A stretch of 64,000 nt of DNA from assembly GCF_009674805.1 (NCBI RefSeq), contig NZ_WKKI01000001.1, forward strand, positions 124,001 to 188,000, given 5' to 3'. The position numbers and the translations under genes were made by a program. Positions 57,750-64,000 of the stretch are shown here, piece after piece (position 1 is the stretch's first letter; every line of letters begins with the position of its first letter). A model generated the notes under the pieces. That model saw nothing but the letters and a program-made list of their open reading frames with translations. It had not been told where the DNA came from and did not search any database. This DNA is from Metabacillus lacus (lineage in GTDB: Bacteria > Bacillota > Bacilli > Bacillales > Bacillaceae).

Positions 57750-57941
57750 CTACTTTTTGGGCTGATCAAGTGCTTGGTAAGCTGCTTGATACTTTCCTCC
57801 ATCCGCAACTTCTGAATGGTACAAGGCCTTGAGGGCATTGTTTTTTTCAAGACCATGCTCAACCTTTAGTTCTTTAAAGCGTGTATGCAGTTCTTTATTT
57901 TCCTTTATTAGTTGTTGCATTTGCGATTTTAAATACTTCAA
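57750..57941 (-). CDS. Hypothetical 63-residue coiled-coil protein
   Basis: A charged helical protein, MKYLKSQMQQLIKENKELHT with leucines at heptad spacing, followed by an Ala/Tyr-rich tail (VADGGKYQAAYQALDQ). It probably starts at a TTG preceded at nine bases by AAAAGGAG. Unknown family. It sits between the toxin remnant and the broken YqxD-type gene in the decayed island, on the same strand as both. Confidence 0.5.
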   Translation of the reverse strand: MKYLKSQMQQLIKENKELHTRFKELKVEHGLEKNNALKALYHSEVADGGKYQAAYQALDQPKK

Positions 57942-57977
57942 AATATGTATCTCCTTTTTAAATCTCTGAGTTTTAGC

Positions 57978-58421
57978 CTAATTTTTAACGGAAATAACCT
58001 GTTTAAAAAGATCCCTAAATTGCTCCCGATCTTCAGCTGTAAAAGGCTTTGGTCCCTTTGTTTGCTGTCCGCCTTTTTTAGCCATTGCACTTAAATAACG
58101 TGTTTATAATAATTGATCGATGTTTTTATTTGTATATCTAAATCCTTTATGGTGAGGACGATAATTCCTTTTGCTAAACCTAGTGATGCAAGACCATAAT
58201 CATGCGTAACGATAATATCCCCTTTTTCCACTTACATCACAATCCGATAATCTGCAGCATCTGCTCCACAATCAACTTAAATTGTTTTCACTCCTGATGG
58301 CTGTTCTGCATTAGAAAAATGAGACAAGCTTGTAACAAGGATAACCTGAATTTCAAGATAGCTTGCTTCAGAAATAATAATATCGTTCACCGGACAAGCA
58401 TCTGCCACATAAATTTTCATC
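57978..58421 (-). pseudogene. YqxD/YaiI-family (DUF188) gene, multiply broken
   Basis: The translated remnant begins [20 protein letters not shown] and continues [19 protein letters not shown], the DUF188 nuclease-like family signature. Stops TAA interrupt it after VKTI, after DYRIVM and after NIDQLL; a frameshift near PHHKGF is also needed. The tail [19 protein letters not shown] is intact up to TAG at 57978. Three nonsense changes and one indel show it is long dead. Confidence 0.88.
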
Positions 58422-58835
58422 TATCCCCTCCTAAGAAATTCGACTTACTCTTTAACTTGATCTTTTTCAACTATAAAAGGGACTGGTGACTTTTGTTTAA
58501 AAATAATAAAGAATTCTTCCTTTTGCTGTATTTTTCTATCCTCATATTATACTTTATAGAATTGTGTTGGCAAATGGTCGTACAAATGCCAACAAAAGAT
58601 ACCTTAGAACTAAATACTTGATTAGAATGTCAAACATTTATAGGTGTAAAAGAAAAGGATAAATGTACAGGATGATCACCTGTATACATCTATCCTTTTT
58701 ATACACCAAAAGACCTCATTTACCACAATAACAATATTGTTTGATGTTCAACTCTCGTTTCCGTTTGTATATGTACTGGATTACCTTTCACGAACAGCAC
58801 ATGCTAATTTAGAGTATAGGGAATATATATTCAGT
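58422..58835. other. Noncoding stretch with two hairpins
   Basis: GTTGGCA/TGCCAAC (58566-58593) is a 7-bp inverted repeat across 14 bases, operator-like. A long near-perfect hairpin at 58653-58701 pairs AAAAGGAT-x-AATGTACAGG with CCTGTATACAT-x-TATCCTTTT and has T residues, so it is a good terminator. No gene is supported. Confidence 0.5.
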
Positions 58836-59099
58836 TTAATTGTATTTTGATAGTACGCTTTCTAAATCACTGATAAAGCTGTTTAATTCTTGCTGTGATA
58901 AATGAACAGGCATTTGATCATATAGTGTAATAATTTGTCCGCCTTCTTCATGTTGATGTTTTTTCAGGTAATGCAGAATATTGCTTAACTGTTTTTCATT
59001 CAATACAGATTGTGTTTCTAAATGTTTTACTTTTTGCAGCGAAAATTCATTAATCTGTGAATCCAATTCTCCAGCTAGTATATCACCCTGAATAAACAT
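58836..59099 (-). CDS. Hypothetical 87-residue protein
   Basis: A soluble, helix-rich protein (MFIQGDILAGELDSQINEFS ... NILHYLKKHQHEEGGQIITLYDQMP). AAGGAGTG precedes the ATG. It lies just downstream of the OsmC gene on the same strand, 54 bases away. I do not recognise a family. The phrase HLSQQELNSFISDLESVLS gives an amphipathic C-terminal helix. Confidence 0.5.
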   Translation of the reverse strand: MFIQGDILAGELDSQINEFSLQKVKHLETQSVLNEKQLSNILHYLKKHQHEEGGQIITLYDQMPVHLSQQELNSFISDLESVLSKYN

Positions 59100-59153
59100 T
59101 CATAACACTCCTTGAATAATTGTCGACTGACTTTCAGATAAGAAAATATCCCT

Positions 59154-59579
59154 TTAGTTCTCTACTGTGCCTTCAATTCCGTTTATACTATAGCTGTATG
59201 TAAATCTTGCGTTAAGAGAATGCGACACAGAACAGTATTTTTCCGTCGACAGCTTAATCGCTTTGATGACTTTTTCCTGGGGCAGTTCCCCTTTTAACAC
59301 ATATTTCAGCCCTAGATCCGTAAATCTTTTTGGATGATCTTCAGCTCTGTCCCCTGTTGTTTCTATTTCAAAGCTTTCTGGCTGTAGGCGCATTTTTTTT
59401 AATATTAAGATAATATCAATGGCTGTACAGCCTGCAACGGCATGCAGCAGGAGTTCGGTTGGCCTTGAACCTTTGTTGTTCCCTCCTGCAGTTTCATTTG
59501 CATCCATGATGACTTCATGGCCTGATGGTGATTGACCCTTAAAGGAAAGGTTGCCTGTCCAGGAAACAGTAGTTTTCAT
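59154..59579 (-). CDS. OsmC-family peroxiredoxin
   Basis: A 141-residue OsmC/Ohr-superfamily protein. The two redox cysteines are visible in AVAGCTAIDIILIL (about Cys51) and STEKYCSVSHSL (about Cys113), with ethe N-terminal strand KTTVSWTGNLSFKGQSPSGH. The spacing is that of the YhfA-like OsmC subgroup rather than Ohr. It would reduce organic hydroperoxides or related electrophiles with thiols. GAGGAGGAAG lies before the ATG. Confidence 0.85.
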   Translation of the reverse strand: MKTTVSWTGNLSFKGQSPSGHEVIMDANETAGGNNKGSRPTELLLHAVAGCTAIDIILILKKMRLQPESFEIETTGDRAEDHPKRFTDLGLKYVLKGELPQEKVIKAIKLSTEKYCSVSHSLNARFTYSYSINGIEGTVEN

Positions 59580-59664
59580 AAAGTCTTCCTCCTCTCAATA
59601 AAGAAAGTATAACAGAAACTGGAATGTACGATTCCCTATAGTGGACGTTGCAGATTACAACCTC

Positions 59665-59967
59665 TTATTTCCCTTCGTAATGAGCATCAGGATGAAGATT
59701 GTTTTTCATATATTCCTGAACCTGCTGTATTGAATTCTGTGATGCCAGCTGAGTCTCATACCAGCCCTTCTCATCCATTATCTTGTAGAGCTCATGCTGA
59801 TTGCTGCTGGCAAGCTCAAAGCACTGTTGATAAATATGACGCAAATCAGAATGAACCGCTTCCAGTATCGTTTGTGAGATACTTCGGCATCTGCTTTTTT
59901 CAAGTTCAAGACACAACTGCAGCATTTCCCGATCAGTTAATCCGCGTCCGTTTATATTATTTGGCAT
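59665..59967 (-). CDS. CotF-like spore coat protein
   Basis: A 100-residue protein with the CotF-type four-helix core: LTDREMLQLCLELEKSRCRS (10-29), then TILEAVHSDLRHIYQQCFEL and ELYKIMDEKGWYETQLA (the MxxKGWY motif near 64-70). B. subtilis YraD/YraG are the nearest relatives I know. Probable spore coat component. It follows, on the same strand, another coat-like gene 17 bases upstream, so the pair forms an operon. Confidence 0.8.
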   Translation of the reverse strand: MPNNINGRGLTDREMLQLCLELEKSRCRSISQTILEAVHSDLRHIYQQCFELASSNQHELYKIMDEKGWYETQLASQNSIQQVQEYMKNNLHPDAHYEGK

Positions 59968-59984
59968 GTTTATCCTCCTCCCTC

Positions 59985-60188
59985 TTAATGAGTCATTCTT
60001 GCTTGGTTAAAGTATTGTGAAAGATCGGCAACTTTCAGTTGATGCTGCTCTGCCATTCTTTCAAGTGCATGTTGAATGTTTTTATCATCGCAAAGGGATG
60101 CGCACCAATTCATCGTTTTTGCCGTAATTTCTTCTGCACGTATTTCATCTTCTATATATGAAAGTTCCTTTAAAGTTAGCTCTGCCAT
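59985..60188 (-). CDS. YraE-like short spore coat-related protein
   Basis: A 67-residue helical protein beginning MAELTLKELSYIEDEIRAEE, which resembles YraE and the N-terminal half of CotF-related proteins. GAGGTGAG precedes the ATG. Upstream partner of the CotF-like gene; the two together reproduce the split arrangement of B. subtilis yraE-yraD. Confidence 0.68.
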   Translation of the reverse strand: MAELTLKELSYIEDEIRAEEITAKTMNWCASLCDDKNIQHALERMAEQHQLKVADLSQYFNQARMTH

Positions 60189-60274
60189 ATACTCACCTCC
60201 ACTATCAGCATGTTATCAATAGTATTTAACTGTTGATTGGATTTATCCATAATAGATCATTTATTATCACTGTA

Positions 60275-60312
60275 GGGGTATCGCCAACATTTCGGAAATT
60301 TTGTACGCTAAG
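60275..60312 (+). mobile_element. Tn3-family terminal inverted repeat next to transposase tail
   Basis: A 38-bp end starting GGGGTATCGC and finishing ACGCTAAG. Its inner side faces the transposase remnant, whose stop codon is 60 bases away, which is the normal geometry of a tnpA-proximal Tn3 end. It differs from the 56369 copy at 4 of 38 positions. The next 60 bases hold a hairpin AAAGCCAAAT/ATTTGGCTTTT whose loop repeats the inner motif TGTACGTTAAG. Confidence 0.8.
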
Positions 60313-60372
60313 CAAAATTCGACACAAAAAAGCCAAATATCTGTACGTTAAGGAATTTGGCTTTTGTTATTG

Positions 60373-60573
60373 TTAGTTTTTATTTAAGGGTCTTAGTGAA
60401 TTAGCTGGTAATCTATTTGAATCAAATTTATATTCTCCAAGAAAATTAATATGTTCCCATCCTAAAGGTGAGATATTTGGAAGTAATTCTTCTTTTAGGA
60501 CATTATTTTTCTTAAATTCCTTTGTCACTTCACAGGGAACTTTTCTGGTTATGCTCATAAAGTTTGTGTTCAT
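60373..60573 (-). pseudogene. C-terminal remnant of a Tn3-family transposase
   Basis: The last 35 or so residues, ISPLGWEHINFLGEYKFDSN then RLPANSLRPLNKN, are the typical C-terminus of Tn3 TnpA (SPLxWEHINxxGxY...LRPL). The first 25 codons of the open frame (MNTNFMSITRK...) do not look like TnpA, so the gene was cut there. About 960 upstream residues of a normal TnpA are missing, as are a resolvase and the other transposon end. Confidence 0.82.
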
Positions 60574-60777
60574 TAAAGAATATTTTTACGGCTTTTGATC
60601 GCCTTTTTAGTGATATTTTGAAATAAGAGAAAATATTACCTCTATCATTATCGATGAGACGCTTAACCTAAATTTTAAGTATTATTAAATACAATCTGCT
60701 TTTTTACATAATCTTATCGAATAACTCCAGTAACGAACAAACGTTCTACACTCCTAAATTTCAACAGAGTCATGCAT

Positions 60778-60817
60778 AAAAACAGCGTACAAAAGTTTAT
60801 TTTGTACGCTGTTTTTA
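60778..60817. terminator. Terminator downstream of trxB
   Basis: AACAGCGTACAAAA and TTTTGTACGCTGTT form a perfect 14-bp stem with a five-base loop, flanked by A and T runs; it serves trxB on the minus strand. Confidence 0.8.
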
Positions 60818-60867
60818 CTATGATGGGTCTTTCTCTCTCTAAAAGGGTCGTCTTCCTCTCAGGCATG

Positions 60868-61818
60868 TTAAGAAAGTGTTTGACCCCAATCAAGGACAAA
60901 TTCTCCCTCCAGGTATTTTTCTGCATCAAGAGCAGCCATACAGCCTGTCCCTGCTGCTGTAATTGCCTGCCTGTACATTCGATCTTGTACATCACCGCAG
61001 GCAAAAACGCCGGGAATATTGGTTTTCGTCGTGCCGGGTTCCACCAGTATATAGCCCTGTGCATCTGTGCTTATTGCATTTTGCAGAAAGCCGGTGTTCG
61101 GCGTATGACCTATTGCAACAAAAATGCCGTTTGTTTCTATGATTTCTTCATTGCCGGTTTCGTTGTTTACTACCTTAAGCCCTGTTACAACGCCTTCTGC
61201 TGACAGGACCTCCAGCGGAGTACGATTCAGCATCCAGGAGATCTTGCTGTTTTCCCTTGTTCTCTCCTGCATAATTTTGGAGGCGCGAAGGTCATTTCTT
61301 CTATGAACAATTACAACTTCCTTAGCAAATTTCGTCAAAAAATTTGCTTCTTCCATTGCGGAGTCTCCCCCTCCTACAATGATTACTTTCTTACCTCTGA
61401 AAAAGAACCCGTCACACGTAGCACAGGTGCTGACTCCAGTTCCAATATTTTCTTTTTCACCTGGTATATTCAGCAGTTTTGCAGCTGCACCTGTTGAGAT
61501 AATCAGCGCCTCTGTTTCCACCTTTCCGATGCCGCTTACTTCCAGGGAAAATGGAGGATTTGTTAAATCTACCCCTGTTACCCATCCTCTTTTAAAAGTT
61601 GCTCCGAACCGCTCTGCCTGCTTACGCATGGAGTCCATTAACTCTGGTCCCAGAATGCCGTCAGCAAAGCCGGGGAAATTTTCTACTTCTGTCGTTAAAG
61701 TGAGCTGTCCCCCAGGCTGGTCTCCTTCAATCACAACTGGGTTCATGTTTGCCCGGGCAAGATAAATGGCAGCTGTCAGCCCTGCCGGCCCTGTTCCAAG
61801 AATGACTACTTTTTCCAT
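60868..61818 (-). CDS. trxB: Thioredoxin reductase
   Basis: FAD/NADPH enzyme that reduces thioredoxin. The 316-residue protein has GTGPAGLTAAIYLARA (FAD site, 8-23), the redox-active CATCDGFF (about 133-140), the NADPH motif GGGDSAMEEA and the C-terminal GVFACGDVQD. AAGGAGG precedes the ATG. It lies downstream of arsC, where thioredoxin-linked ArsC needs reduced thioredoxin, but a terminator separates the two, so it may be only partly co-expressed. It could be a second copy besides the housekeeping trxB, or the only one; the window cannot tell. Confidence 0.93.
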   Translation of the reverse strand: MEKVVILGTGPAGLTAAIYLARANMNPVVIEGDQPGGQLTLTTEVENFPGFADGILGPELMDSMRKQAERFGATFKRGWVTGVDLTNPPFSLEVSGIGKVETEALIISTGAAAKLLNIPGEKENIGTGVSTCATCDGFFFRGKKVIIVGGGDSAMEEANFLTKFAKEVVIVHRRNDLRASKIMQERTRENSKISWMLNRTPLEVLSAEGVVTGLKVVNNETGNEEIIETNGIFVAIGHTPNTGFLQNAISTDAQGYILVEPGTTKTNIPGVFACGDVQDRMYRQAITAAGTGCMAALDAEKYLEGEFVLDWGQTLS

Positions 61819-61904
61819 TGCAAAACGCCTCCTTCAATCCTTGCAGTCTACAATTACACATACCCTATAGGAAGTAATGATATCCTTATGGATTTTCTGC
61901 ATGA

Positions 61905-61927
61905 AAAAAGCCGGAAGTTCCGGCTGC
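61905..61927 (-). terminator. Intrinsic terminator after arsC
   Basis: On the minus strand AGCCGGAA and TTCCGGCT form a perfect 8-bp stem followed by six T residues, six or so bases after the arsC stop. Confidence 0.8.
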
Positions 61928-61933
61928 ATTAAT

Positions 61934-62353
61934 TTATTCTCCAGTTTTAGCGAATGTTTCAATTCTTGCACTGATTTCATCACGAACGTGCTGAAAGAAT
62001 GCCCACTTTTCTTCCTCAGTGCCTTCCGCTTTGGCAGGATCATCAAATCCCCAGTGAACACGATGGATGTGCGAGGGAGTGACAGGGCAGTTGTCGGCTG
62101 CATGACCGCAGAGTGTGACAATCAAATCAGCAGAATGAAGAATTTCGGGATCTATCACATCTGACGTTTGATCGGAAATATCTACTCCAGCTTCTTTCAT
62201 AGCTTTGACTGCAAGAGGATTCAAACCATGAGCTTCCAGTCCAGCACTTTTTACATTCCAGTTTTCACCGAGATGCAGTTTTGCCCACCCCTCTGCCATT
62301 TGGCTTCTGCAAGAGTTGCCTGTACATAAAAAGTAAATTGTTTTCTTAGTCAT
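61934..62353 (-). CDS. arsC: Thioredoxin-dependent arsenate reductase
   Basis: Low-molecular-weight-phosphatase-type ArsC, 139 residues, reducing arsenate to arsenite. The P-loop CTGNSCRS has the nucleophile Cys10 and Cys15-like second cysteine, and the resolving pair is in [12 protein letters not shown] (Cys82 and Cys89). This is the pI258/B. subtilis class that is recycled by thioredoxin. AAAGGAG precedes the ATG. The third gene of the ars operon, 30 bases after arsB. Confidence 0.96.
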   Translation of the reverse strand: MTKKTIYFLCTGNSCRSQMAEGWAKLHLGENWNVKSAGLEAHGLNPLAVKAMKEAGVDISDQTSDVIDPEILHSADLIVTLCGHAADNCPVTPSHIHRVHWGFDDPAKAEGTEEEKWAFFQHVRDEISARIETFAKTGE

Positions 62354-62383
62354 GTTTTTATCTCCTTTAATATAGATTATCTT

Positions 62384-63685
62384 TTAGTAATGTAAGAAAA
62401 GCAGCCACACATATAAACCAATAAGAGTAATGAAGAGTGTTGGTATCGTTAAGATTATACCTGTCTTGAAATACGTTCCCCAGGATATTTTTACTCCTTT
62501 GAGTGACAATACATGCAGCCATAATAATGTTGCGAGTGAACCAATTGGTGTGATTTTCGGTCCAAGATCTGAACCAATTACATTTGCGTAAATCAAAGCT
62601 TCTCTCATCGTGCCTTCAGTTTGTGTATCAGCGATGGCAAGGGCATTGATCATCACCGTAGGCATGTTGTTCATTACTGAGGACAAAAGGGCTGCTAGAA
62701 AACCCATTCCAAGAGTTGCTGCAAACAGTCCCTGCTCTGCGGTGATCTGAATGAAATCGGATAGCAGGCTGGTAAGCCCTGCATTTCTCAGCCCATATAC
62801 AACGACATACATACCAACAGAGAAAAAGACGATTGCCCATGGCGCACCTTTGATGACTGACCGTGTATGAACAGCAGGGCTTTTTCTGGCCATAAGCAGG
62901 AAAAAGACTGCAATAAATCCAGCTATAATTGATACTGGCACACCAATAAATTCACTGGAGAAATATCCTGCCAGCAGTATTCCCAGGACGATCCAGGAAA
63001 GCTTAAACATGCTCTGATCCTTAATGGCATCTTTAGGATCCTTCAGCTGCGAAGTATCATAATTTTTAGGGATGCTTTTTCTAAAGAACAGATAAAGAAC
63101 CAGTATGCTTGCACCCAGTGCAAAGAAGTTAGGCACAATCATCCGTGAAGCATACTCGGTAAATCCTATGTTAAAAAAGTCGGCTGACACAATGTTGACA
63201 AGATTACTGACCACAAGCGGCAATGAGGTTGTATCAGCAATAAAGCCGCTTGCAATAATGAATGGGAATATCATTTTTTCACTAAAGTTCAGATTGCGCA
63301 CCATTGCAAGTACAATGGGTGTCAGGATAAGCGCAGCTCCGTCATTGGCAAAAAATGCTGCAACAAGCGCACCTAATATCGTTACATACACAAACATACG
63401 TACGCCGCTGCCTCTTGCTGCTTTCGCCATATGAAGCGCTGACCATTCAAAAAATCCTATTTCATCAAGTATTAACGAGATGATGATAATGGCAATGAAG
63501 GCTAATGTAGCATTCCAGACAATAGATGTAACATCAATCACATCTTGAAAGTTTACTACTCCTGCGAGGAGTGCCAGAACAGCTCCTCCACAGGCTGACC
63601 AGCCAATAGACAGTCCCTTGGGCTGCCAGATGACAAAAATCAGCGTGACAAGAAAAATAATGATAGCTAAACTCACGGTAACCAT
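62384..63685 (-). CDS. arsB: Arsenite efflux transporter ArsB
   Basis: Inner membrane arsenite/antimonite pump, 433 residues with about twelve helices of the ArsB/NhaD superfamily. Motifs [18 protein letters not shown] near 109-126 and [16 protein letters not shown] near 335-350, plus [20 protein letters not shown] near 368-387, match ArsB and not Acr3. GGAGG precedes the ATG. It starts 14 bases after the arsR stop. Confidence 0.95.
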   Translation of the reverse strand: MVTVSLAIIIFLVTLIFVIWQPKGLSIGWSACGGAVLALLAGVVNFQDVIDVTSIVWNATLAFIAIIIISLILDEIGFFEWSALHMAKAARGSGVRMFVYVTILGALVAAFFANDGAALILTPIVLAMVRNLNFSEKMIFPFIIASGFIADTTSLPLVVSNLVNIVSADFFNIGFTEYASRMIVPNFFALGASILVLYLFFRKSIPKNYDTSQLKDPKDAIKDQSMFKLSWIVLGILLAGYFSSEFIGVPVSIIAGFIAVFFLLMARKSPAVHTRSVIKGAPWAIVFFSVGMYVVVYGLRNAGLTSLLSDFIQITAEQGLFAATLGMGFLAALLSSVMNNMPTVMINALAIADTQTEGTMREALIYANVIGSDLGPKITPIGSLATLLWLHVLSLKGVKISWGTYFKTGIILTIPTLFITLIGLYVWLLFLHY

Positions 63686-63699
63686 TCCCTAAACCTCCA

Positions 63700-64000
63700 T
63701 CAGCTGCAAGTAATTCTAAGTCCTTTTTCTTCTAATTCTTTAATTTTGTCATCCTGATCCGGAATATGCTTCAGTAAATGATCGATAAGGGAGGTATATT
63801 CACAGTTTTTGTTCAAGGAATACATAATCCATTGCCCCCGGCGCGTTTCGCTGACGATCCCGGCATCTTTCAGTTTTCGTATATGCTGGCTGATAGCCGG
63901 CTGACTTGCCTGAAAAATGGCTGTAAATTCACAAACACAGCAATCATGTGAGCTTAGCATCTTTATCATCGTTAATCTGGTTTTATCACCAAGCAGCTTT
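63700..64000 (-). CDS. arsR: ArsR-family arsenical repressor (5' end outside window)
   Basis: Winged-helix repressor whose N-terminal few residues lie beyond the window edge; the frame is open through 64000 (KLLGDKTRLTMIKML). The arsenite-sensing cysteines appear as DCCVCEF, equivalent to ELCVCDL at the start of the recognition region, followed by the HTH ASQPAISQHIRKLKDAGIV. It heads the arsR-arsB-arsC operon; its operator is outside the window. Confidence 0.9.
   Translation of the reverse strand, partial: KLLGDKTRLTMIKMLSSHDCCVCEFTAIFQASQPAISQHIRKLKDAGIVSETRRGQWIMYSLNKNCEYTSLIDHLLKHIPDQDDKIKELEEKGLRITCS

Noticed and set aside
56369..60312. A complete transposon bounded by the two 38-bp repeats
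   Set aside because: The repeats are in direct, not inverted, orientation and the transposase remnant lies outside the interval, to the right of the second repeat.

Overview
The window is chromosomal DNA of a low-GC, spore-forming member of the Bacillaceae. Evidence for this is a dense set of sporulation, spore-coat, SASP and germination genes (cotE, spoVK, cotM, sspP, sspN, tlp, a GerPF-like gene, CotF-like genes), strong Shine-Dalgarno sites, frequent TTG starts and intrinsic terminators. Gene order closely follows the Bacillus subtilis tdh-kbl-miaB to alsT interval, so most names rest on both protein similarity recalled from that organism and synteny. It is not B. subtilis itself: nrdIEF is absent between hfq and spoVK, and several loci are additional. 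No rRNA or tRNA gene was seen.

Layout. 0-3.6 kb: end of an MFS transporter, a YitT-type membrane protein and the threonine catabolic pair tdh-kbl. 3.7-14.5 kb: RNA modification and repair block (miaB-ricA, cotE, mutS-mutL, ymaF, miaA, hfq, spoVK). 14.6-19.9 kb: a TRIC-type channel, hflX-ynbB and the glnRA nitrogen operon with two GlnR-type operators. 20-27.6 kb: a CorA-superfamily orphan, the lexA/yneA-yneB SOS divergon with three LexA-like boxes, tkt, sirA behind an exact 0A box, yneF and a Spo0E-type phosphatase. 27.8-33.6 kb: ccdA-yneI-yneJ, yneK, several small proteins including an unlisted 45-residue zinc-ribbon protein, a GerPF-like protein, an SDR and cotM. 33.8-34.2 kb: three tandem hairpin repeats whose stems change in a compensatory way. 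34.2-40.2 kb: sspP, citB (with CcpC-type sites), yneN, an FbpB-like gene, sspN, tlp, yneP, yneQ, yneR. 40.3-48.8 kb: less conserved segment with a GNAT enzyme, small proteins, a promoter-to-terminator candidate noncoding RNA, katA with two Fur/PerR-type boxes, a decayed dehydrogenase, gabD, a CapA-family protein, plsY and yneT. 49-55.7 kb: parE-parC (LexA-like box at the promoter) and alsT (TnrA/GlnR box).

55.7-60.6 kb is a decayed accessory island. It holds two solo 38-bp terminal repeats of Tn3-family type, the tail of a Tn3 transposase, a polymorphic-toxin-like gene interrupted by one in-frame stop next to a probable immunity gene, and a multiply broken YqxD/YaiI-type gene, mixed with OsmC and spore-coat genes. 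60.8-64 kb is an arsenic resistance locus (arsR-arsB-arsC, ending in a terminator) followed by trxB, whose product could supply reducing power through thioredoxin to ArsC.

The most promising undescribed items are the covarying tandem hairpins (33811-34188), the candidate small RNA upstream of katA (about 41884-41999), the stop-interrupted toxin with its immunity partner, and the 45-residue zinc-ribbon protein. None could be searched against databases here.
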